A DNA stretch of 5,639 bases, taken from contig RFTR01000132.1 in the NCBI GenBank assembly GCA_009923345.1, positions 1 through 5,639 of the forward strand, written 5' to 3'. This DNA is from Betaproteobacteria bacterium. Lineage in GTDB: Bacteria; Pseudomonadota; Gammaproteobacteria; Burkholderiales; Burkholderiaceae_C. Both the position numbers and the translations under genes were made by a program. Position 1 is the stretch's first letter; every line of letters begins with the position of its first letter. A model generated the notes under the pieces. That model did no database searches and was not told the DNA's origin. It saw nothing but the letters and a program-made list of their open reading frames with translations. This document shows positions 1 to 4,669 of the stretch, one piece after another.

Positions 1-497
1 ACGTTGTTGCGCTTGCGGTCGAGCTTGATGACTTTGAATTCCATGGTCTTGTTCTCATAAGGAGACAAGTCTTTGATCGGACGGGTGTCGATCAATGAAC
101 CAGGCAAGAAGGCACGGATGCCGTTGACCAAAACGGTCAGGCCACCTTTGACTTTGCCGCTGGTCGTGCCAGTAACAAATTCGCCAGATTCGAGGGCTTT
201 TTCTAAGCTCATCCAAGAGGCCAAACGCTTTGCTGTGTCGCGGCTCAGAATGGTGTCGCCGTAGCCGTTTTCAACGCTACCGATTGCGACGGAGACGAAG
301 TCGCCAGCTTGGACTTCGAGTTCGCCCTGGTCGTTTTTAAATTCCTCGATTGGCACATATGCCTCAGATTTGAGGCCGGCGTTCACGACGACGTGGTTGT
401 GTTCAATACGCACCACTTCAGCAGTGATCACTTCTCCAGTGCGCATTTCAGAGCGCTTCAAGGATTCTTCAAACAGGGCGGCAAAAGATTCAGACAT
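1..497 (-). CDS. rpsA: 30S ribosomal protein S1, N-terminal part (C-terminus beyond left edge)
   Basis: This gene encodes the large RNA-binding protein of the small ribosomal subunit, which captures mRNA (especially mRNA with weak Shine-Dalgarno sequences) and unfolds it for initiation. The frame reads from ATG at 497-495 to the window edge without a stop, giving 165 complete codons of a protein that normally has about 560 residues. The start MSESFAALFEESLKRSEMR closely matches the N-terminus of E. coli S1 (MTESFAQLFEESLK). The first S1/OB repeat covers about residues 20-86, with AGLKSEAYVP and a closing ILSRDTAKR. The second begins near residue 105, with GKVKGGLTV and GIRAFLPGSLID, and ends in VIKLDRKRNN at the edge. 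It lies 104 nt after the aroA-cmk stop, its usual place behind cmk. No Shine-Dalgarno sequence precedes the ATG, and the leader is structured (separate entries), so S1 autoregulation is plausible. The identification is very secure; only the C-terminal repeats are unseen. Confidence 0.97.
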   Translation of the reverse strand, partial: MSESFAALFEESLKRSEMRTGEVITAEVVRIEHNHVVVNAGLKSEAYVPIEEFKNDQGELEVQAGDFVSVAIGSVENGYGDTILSRDTAKRLASWMSLEKALESGEFVTGTTSGKVKGGLTVLVNGIRAFLPGSLIDTRPIKDLSPYENKTMEFKVIKLDRKRNN

Positions 498-507
498 GTA
501 TTTTTGT

Positions 508-521
508 GTGGCGTGTGCCAC
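508..521 (-). promoter_or_regulatory. Start-proximal hairpin in the rpsA leader
   Basis: On the minus strand GTGGC pairs perfectly with GCCAC around a four-base ACAC loop. The hairpin ends 10 nt before the rpsA ATG; the 10 bases between (ACAAAAATAC) are A-rich and unpaired and contain no Shine-Dalgarno sequence. In E. coli the rpsA start is presented by stacked hairpins with A/U-rich single-stranded gaps that S1 itself recognises. The similar layout here suggests the same role, but that is inference from one sequence. The five-base stem could occur by chance. Confidence 0.45.
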
Positions 522-537
522 GGGTTAGGTTGTCGAT

Positions 538-581
538 CCATTTGGCCAGTGCGCCAATGCAGCGCGAGGGGAGCCAAATGG
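538..581 (-). promoter_or_regulatory. Long-range stem with nested hairpin in the rpsA leader
   Basis: Minus-strand bases 581-573 (CCATTTGGC) are the exact reverse complement of 546-538 (GCCAAATGG), giving a 9-bp stem. The enclosed 26 nt hold a smaller stem, GCGC (565-562) with GCGC (554-551) around a 7-nt loop. Beyond one mismatch the outer stem can continue through two wobble pairs and a G-C pair. No T-run follows its 3' side (the next bases are ATCGACAACC), so it is not a rho-independent terminator for aroA-cmk. Together with the hairpin at 508-521 it would fold most of the untranslated leader of rpsA, which fits translational control by S1. The stem is seen directly; the function is inferred. 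Confidence 0.5.
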
Positions 582-600
582 GCCAGGGTGCAGACTAGGG

Positions 601-629
601 ATTAGAAAGGCTGCTTTGCTCTCCACCAA
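601..629 (-). promoter_or_regulatory. Candidate sigma-70 promoter for rpsA
   Basis: On the minus strand a -35-like TTGGTG (629-624) is followed by a 17-bp spacer and a -10-like TCTAAT (606-601), which matches TATAAT at five of six positions. The -35 matches TTGACA at only three. The -10 overlaps the TAA stop of aroA-cmk (604-602). Transcription would start near 595, just before the structured leader, giving about 98 nt of 5' untranslated RNA. In E. coli, rpsA also has its own promoters in the cmk region in addition to read-through. The prediction is by eye, so it is moderate to weak. Confidence 0.4.
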
Positions 630-2593
630 GCCAAAACTTGGTCCACCGAGGCTTCGATGGACAGCTGGGAGTTGTCGAGCTGGAGAGCGTCTTGAGCAGG
701 TTTTAAGGGTGCAACGCTGCGGTTGGAGTCGCGGACGTCACGTGCCTCTAAATCGGCGCGAAGACTGTCGAGTGTAGTCGAAATTCCCTTAGAAATCAAC
801 TGCTTATGGCGTCTTTCTGCTCTTTGCGCGGCGCTGGCGGTCAAATACACCTTCAACGGCGCGCGGGGAAAGATCACAGTGCCCATGTCACGCCCATCGG
901 CCAACAGACCTGGCAGACGCTGAAAACTGTGTTGCAAGGCGACCAAAGCTGTGCGTACGGCGGGCAACACCGAGACTTTGGAGGCGTTCATGCCGGCTTC
1001 TTCGGTGCGGATGGCGTCGCTCACGTCTTGGCTGCCCAGCCACACAGACTCGCCCTCAAATCGCACAGGCAGAGTCCGAGCAAGGTCGGCGATGGTGTTT
1101 TCGTGCGCGGCGTCCAGTTGCAGACCCGTTTGTATCGCTGCCAGGGCTGTGATGCGGTAGAGCGCACCTGAATCCAAATAGTGGTAGCCCAAAGCCTGCG
1201 CCACACGGCTGGCCAAAGTGCCTTTGCCCGACGCGGTGGGGCCATCGATACAGATGACGGGAATATGTGGTGTGTCGGCTCGGGTGATTGAGAACAGCGC
1301 CTCGAAATAGTCGGGGAAAGTTTTCGCAACGCATTTAGGGTCTTCGATACGCACGGGGATGTGCGCTGCATTAAAGGCCGCCAAAGAGAAACACATGGCA
1401 ACGCGGTGATCGTCGTAGGTGTGGATGGAGGCGGGTTTCCATTGGTTTTTAGGTAACGGATATACCTTTAACCAATCAGCGCTTTCTTCCACCTGCGCTC
1501 CGAGCTTTCTGCATTCGGTTGCCATGGCGTGGATACGGTCTGTTTCTTTGACGCGCCAACTCGCAATGTTGCGCAAGGTGGTGGGGCTGTCGGCATACAG
1601 CGCCATCACGGCCAAGGTCATGGCGGCGTCGGGAATGTGGTTGCAGTCGAGTTCAATGCCTTTGAGCGGCCAAGCGCCGCGACGCACCTCTAACCAATTG
1701 GGGCCACTGGTGATCTGCGCGCCCATTTGTGCGGCTGCATCCATGAAGCGGATATCACCCTGAATGGAATCAGCGCCAACGCCTTGGATACGAACCGGTG
1801 GCCCATCTGCGGCAATCGCACCCAGCGCAATGAAGTAACTGGCCGACGATGCATCGGCTTCTACGTGGATGGTTTTTGGGGACTGGTAAGACGACCCGGC
1901 AGGGATGGTGAAACGCTGCCAACCATCGCGTTGCACTTGAATGCCAAAGCGCTCCAAGAGGTTGAGTGTGATATCGATATAGGGTTTGCTGATAAGTTCG
2001 CCCACCACCTCAATCACGATGGCGCGGTTTTTAGCGGCGAGGGGTAAAGCCATCAACAAAGCCGTTAAAAACTGGCTGGAGACGTCGCCACGTACTTGAA
2101 TGGGTTGGTCTAACTTCAGCGTAGGTTTGCCAATGCGCAAAGGCGGAAAGCCGTCGTTGCCTAGGTATTCAATGTGGCAACCCAGCAAACGCAATGCATC
2201 GACCAAATCGCCAATCGGCCGCTCATGCATACGCGCCACACCTTTGAGTGTGAAGTCTCCGCCCAAGACAGCTAAAGCCGCGGTGAGAGGGCGCATCGCA
2301 GTGCCTGCGTTGCCCATGAAAAACTCGATGGGTTGCGTGTGCTGTAACTGTCCGCCCAAGCCAGTGATGGTGACGGTGGTGCCAGCCTCATTCACGCCGC
2401 AACCGAGTTGACGCAAGGCCGCGAGCATGACGCGGGTGTCGTCTGAGTCGAGTATGTCGTGAACGACAGTCGTGCCTTGGCAAAGGGCCGAAAGCAAGAG
2501 AACGCGGTTAGAAATACTCTTGGAGCCCGGCAGCGTGATAGTGCCCGAGGCGCTTTGCAGGGGTGGTAGGTCTAAAAATTCGGTGGAAAACAT
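602..2593 (-). CDS. aroA-cmk: Bifunctional EPSP synthase / cytidylate kinase (AroA-Cmk fusion)
   Basis: This is a 663-residue cytoplasmic fusion. Residues 1 to about 435 are 3-phosphoshikimate 1-carboxyvinyltransferase, which joins PEP to shikimate-3-phosphate to make EPSP. They carry LPGSKSISNR (21-30), the class I (typically glyphosate-sensitive) loop GNAGTAMRPL (94-103), Asp322 in HIPDA, Glu350 in VKETDR, DDHR (394-397) and PKCVAKTFPDYF (419-430). After a linker of about 10 residues, residues 445-663 are cytidylate kinase, which phosphorylates CMP/dCMP with ATP. They carry the P-loop GPTASGKGT (451-459), LDSGALYR (473-480), DGRDMGTV (567-574) and RDVRDSNRSVAPL (618-630). All expected motifs of both enzymes are present. 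No ATG, GTG or TTG codon lies in the linker, so a separate Cmk is unlikely. The ATG at 2593 abuts the tyrA stop with no Shine-Dalgarno sequence, implying translational coupling. Such fusions are annotated in other Comamonadaceae, as far as I recall. Confidence 0.96.
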   Translation of the reverse strand: MFSTEFLDLPPLQSASGTITLPGSKSISNRVLLLSALCQGTTVVHDILDSDDTRVMLAALRQLGCGVNEAGTTVTITGLGGQLQHTQPIEFFMGNAGTAMRPLTAALAVLGGDFTLKGVARMHERPIGDLVDALRLLGCHIEYLGNDGFPPLRIGKPTLKLDQPIQVRGDVSSQFLTALLMALPLAAKNRAIVIEVVGELISKPYIDITLNLLERFGIQVQRDGWQRFTIPAGSSYQSPKTIHVEADASSASYFIALGAIAADGPPVRIQGVGADSIQGDIRFMDAAAQMGAQITSGPNWLEVRRGAWPLKGIELDCNHIPDAAMTLAVMALYADSPTTLRNIASWRVKETDRIHAMATECRKLGAQVEESADWLKVYPLPKNQWKPASIHTYDDHRVAMCFSLAAFNAAHIPVRIEDPKCVAKTFPDYFEALFSITRADTPHIPVICIDGPTASGKGTLASRVAQALGYHYLDSGALYRITALAAIQTGLQLDAAHENTIADLARTLPVRFEGESVWLGSQDVSDAIRTEEAGMNASKVSVLPAVRTALVALQHSFQRLPGLLADGRDMGTVIFPRAPLKVYLTASAAQRAERRHKQLISKGISTTLDSLRADLEARDVRDSNRSVAPLKPAQDALQLDNSQLSIEASVDQVLAWWRAKQPF

Positions 2594-2596
2594 TTA
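2591..2596 (-). other. tyrA stop / aroA-cmk start junction, same frame, zero spacing
   Basis: The minus strand reads TAA immediately followed by ATG: the tyrA stop is 2596-2594 and the aroA-cmk start is 2593-2591. Both genes are in the same frame, so this TAA is the only thing separating one 962-codon frame. The roughly 20 bases before the ATG contain no purine-rich Shine-Dalgarno match, so AroA-Cmk translation probably depends on ribosomes that have just ended TyrA. In pseudomonads tyrA and aroA are often truly fused, which makes this arrangement notable. Confidence 0.85.
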
Positions 2597-3490
2597 TGCA
2601 TCTGACGCCAAGTTAGTCGCGTCCATCGCCTGCAACTTCCAAGCACTGCGCACTTGGCTGGCTTGGGCAATCAATGATTGAAGCGCTTGGGTGTCTTGAT
2701 TTTGTAAAGCCTCTTCCAACTGCGCCAAAGCCTGTTTGAAATGCGTGATCTGGCTGAGCACTTCGGTGTGGTTGGCGCTCAAAATATCGCGCCAGACTGC
2801 GGGGTCGCTACCGGCAATACGTGAGAAGTCACGAAAACCGGGGCCCGCCATGCGCAAGAAATCTGCGCCTTCGGTTTGCGCCATCAATCCGTTCACTGCA
2901 GCAAAAGCCAGTAGGTGGGGGAGATGGCTCACGGCAGCAAAAGTTGCGTCATGGGCCTCGGGTGTCATGGTGAAAACGGTGCTGCCTAAGGCATGCCAGA
3001 TCTCTTGCGCTTGGACCATCTGTGTGGCTGCTGTTTCAGACAAAGGCGTGAGGATGGTGCGACGGTTTTTGTAGAGATCGCCCTCGGCATGGTCGATGCC
3101 TGCCACTTCTTTGCCAGCAATTGGATGCGCTGGCACAAAGCAAGACAAGCGCTCGCCCAAGGTTTGGCGGGCGGCGGCTACGACGTCGCATTTGGTGGAG
3201 CCCACGTCCATCAACAATGCTTTGGCCGACAAGGCGGGCACGATGGCTTCCAGGCTTTGGCGCGTGGCACTGACAGGCACTGCTAGCAAAACCAAATCTG
3301 CGCCTCGCACGGCTTGCGCCACGTTGTCACAGGCAACATCGATGACCTTTAACTCTTGCGCGCGTTGGCGGGTTTTTTCAGATGCACTAAAGCCTGAAAT
3401 CGTTTTTACCCAGCCTGCTTGTTTCAACCCAAGCGCAAACGAGCCGCCCATCAGGCCACAGCCGATCACAGCAAGTTTTTGGAATGTCAT
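2594..3490 (-). CDS. tyrA: Prephenate (or arogenate) dehydrogenase
   Basis: This stand-alone 298-residue TyrA oxidatively decarboxylates prephenate to 4-hydroxyphenylpyruvate, or arogenate to tyrosine, in the tyrosine branch. An N-terminal Rossmann fold begins at once with VIGCGLMGGSFA (8-19; GxGxxG at 10-15), followed by LLAVPV (68-73) and DVGSTK (95-100). HPIAGKE (122-128) carries the conserved active-site histidine. The helical C-terminal domain has SHLPHLLAFA (188-197) and GPGFRDFSRIAGSDP (216-230). It has no chorismate mutase domain, unlike the enteric TyrA; the mutase is on PheA here. The stretch after the second strand (ISGFSASEKTR, 31-41) lacks the acidic residue typical of NAD-specific enzymes, so NADP use is possible. 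The start fits the family, whose proteins open within a few residues of the Rossmann motif. The spacer upstream has no Shine-Dalgarno sequence. Whether the substrate is prephenate, arogenate or both cannot be told from the sequence. Confidence 0.95.
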   Translation of the reverse strand: MTFQKLAVIGCGLMGGSFALGLKQAGWVKTISGFSASEKTRQRAQELKVIDVACDNVAQAVRGADLVLLAVPVSATRQSLEAIVPALSAKALLMDVGSTKCDVVAAARQTLGERLSCFVPAHPIAGKEVAGIDHAEGDLYKNRRTILTPLSETAATQMVQAQEIWHALGSTVFTMTPEAHDATFAAVSHLPHLLAFAAVNGLMAQTEGADFLRMAGPGFRDFSRIAGSDPAVWRDILSANHTEVLSQITHFKQALAQLEEALQNQDTQALQSLIAQASQVRSAWKLQAMDATNLASDA

Positions 3491-3551
3491 AGTGCTTAAA
3501 AAAATCTAAAGCGGGCAACAGCGCGGTTCGAACATCTTGTTGAAGAGATGT
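3491..3551 (-). other. pheA-tyrA spacer with T-tract
   Basis: These 61 nt separate pheA from tyrA, exactly where many relatives carry an aromatic/histidinol-phosphate aminotransferase gene (hisC or hisHb). No remnant of such a gene can be read in so short a stretch. On the minus strand it contains the 3' part of a hairpin that starts in the pheA stop codon, a GC-rich segment, then seven T (3504-3498) eight bases before the tyrA ATG. No Shine-Dalgarno sequence precedes that ATG. The A/U-rich leader may serve instead as an S1 landing site, which is inference. Confidence 0.6.
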
Positions 3552-3553
3552 TC
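3530..3553 (-). promoter_or_regulatory. 8-bp hairpin overlapping the pheA stop codon
   Basis: Minus-strand GAACATCT (3553-3546) pairs perfectly with AGATGTTC (3537-3530) around the 8-nt loop CTTCAACA. The first two stem bases are the last two of the pheA TGA stop. The 3' arm also lies in the 8-bp palindrome GTTCGAAC (3533-3526). The stem is A/T-rich, and the nearest T-run is 25 nt downstream, so it is not a classical terminator. It may protect mRNA ends, cause pausing, or affect pheA-tyrA coupling; none of this can be shown here. Confidence 0.4.
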
Positions 3554-4655
3554 AAGACTCAGAAACAGGGTAAGAGCCCAACACCTTGTAAAACGCGCAC
3601 AGGCCTTGCAGTTCTTGTAGAGCAGCCGCCACATGGGGTTGCGATACATGGCCTTGGATGTCGATGTAGAAGTAGTACTCCCACTGGCCAGATTTGGCGG
3701 GACGAGACTCAAAGCGCGTCATCGACACGCCATTATTTTTGAGCGGCACCAGCAAGTCGTGAACAGCACCTGGGCGGTTCGGTACCGACACCACCAAACT
3801 GGTGCAGTCGTGTCCCGAAGCAGGAGGCGTAGCCAAGGTTTGGGGCAGGGCGATTACCGCAAAACGGGTGCGGTTGTAGGCCTCGTCTTGGATGGCGTGG
3901 TGCACGATATGCAGCGCAAATTGGCTCGCTGCGCGCTCGCTGGCTAACGCCGCCCAAGCAGGGTTGGTAGCCGCGAGTCTTGCGCCTTCGGCGTTGCTAG
4001 AAACAGCGCGTCGCTCGGCCAAAGGCAAATGTTGTGACAACCAGCCTTGGCATTGAGCCAAAGCTTGCGGGTGCGCCAAGATCACTTCCACGCCTTGGTC
4101 GCTGTTGATTTGTCGCAGCAAGTTATGGCGAACCAACAAGCTGACTTCGCCCACCACATGCACGGGCGAGCGCAAGAATAAATCGAGCGAGCGGGCGACC
4201 ACGCCCTCGGTTGAGTTCTCCATGCCAACCACCCCGTATTGCGCGGTGCCAGCGGCAGTGGCGTGGAAGACTTCGTCAAAGTTGGCGCAGTAAATGAGGT
4301 TGGCGGCACTGCCAAAAAACTCGATCGCCGCTTGCTCGCAAAACGTGCCTTGGGGACCAAGCACCGCCACGCGTTGTGGCGCTTCGAGCGCCAAACAGGC
4401 TGACATGATTTCGCGCCAGATGGAGGCGACATGTTCGTTTTTGAGGGGTCCCGCATTGGCTTGGGTGATTTTGTCGATAACTTGCGATACCCGGTCTGGC
4501 CTGAAAAACGGTGAGCCTTCCGCGCGTTTGATATCGCCTACTTCTTGCGCCACTTTGGCGCGGGCGTTCAATATGCGTAACAACTCTGCATCAAGTTGGT
4601 CGATCTGTACGCGCAAGGCGGCCAAGGCGTCTGACTGGATAGGTGGGGTGGTCAT
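3552..4655 (-). CDS. pheA: Bifunctional chorismate mutase / prephenate dehydratase (P-protein)
   Basis: This 367-residue enzyme converts chorismate to prephenate and then to phenylpyruvate, the committed steps to phenylalanine. Residues 11-91 are an AroQ chorismate mutase, with Arg15, Arg32, Lys43, Arg55 and Glu91 matching E. coli Arg11, Arg28, Lys39, Arg51 and Gln88 (Glu is common here in proteobacteria). Residues 96-275 are the dehydratase: GPQGTFCEQAA (100-110), ENSTEG (146-151), HPQALAQC (195-202) and the catalytic TRF (263-265). Residues 284-365 are the ACT domain for phenylalanine feedback, with NRPGAV (293-298) and ESRP (316-319). Two oddities in an ungapped comparison with E. coli are Val56 where Glu52 stands and Ala194 where Ser208 stands; both may be family traits of Comamonadaceae. 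The ATG lies 14 nt after the serC stop with no Shine-Dalgarno sequence, so the two genes are probably co-transcribed. The chosen start gives the normal short tail before the mutase helix. Confidence 0.96.
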   Translation of the reverse strand: MTTPPIQSDALAALRVQIDQLDAELLRILNARAKVAQEVGDIKRAEGSPFFRPDRVSQVIDKITQANAGPLKNEHVASIWREIMSACLALEAPQRVAVLGPQGTFCEQAAIEFFGSAANLIYCANFDEVFHATAAGTAQYGVVGMENSTEGVVARSLDLFLRSPVHVVGEVSLLVRHNLLRQINSDQGVEVILAHPQALAQCQGWLSQHLPLAERRAVSSNAEGARLAATNPAWAALASERAASQFALHIVHHAIQDEAYNRTRFAVIALPQTLATPPASGHDCTSLVVSVPNRPGAVHDLLVPLKNNGVSMTRFESRPAKSGQWEYYFYIDIQGHVSQPHVAAALQELQGLCAFYKVLGSYPVSES

Positions 4656-4669
4656 GGGCAGATTGTGGG

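Noticed and set aside
538..581. Terminator after aroA-cmk
   Set aside because: The inverted repeat is long and interrupted and is not followed by a T-run; its place in the rpsA leader fits regulation of translation better.
309..605. Plus-strand open frame of 98 codons across the rpsA start and leader
   Set aside because: It lies antisense to the strongly supported rpsA N-terminus and leader; its predicted protein resembles no family I know and has no start signal.
806..1171. Plus-strand open frame of 121 codons
   Set aside because: It is antisense to the cytidylate kinase half of aroA-cmk, whose motifs are intact across the region; it is a shadow frame.
3096..3509. Plus-strand open frame of 137 codons
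   Set aside because: It is antisense to the TyrA Rossmann domain; composition and lack of any recognisable domain mark it as a shadow.
3498..3553. Rho-independent terminator between pheA and tyrA
   Set aside because: The hairpin is A/T-rich, and the T7 tract lies 25 nt beyond its 3' arm with no good stem directly before the tract; termination here would also cut off tyrA and aroA-cmk.
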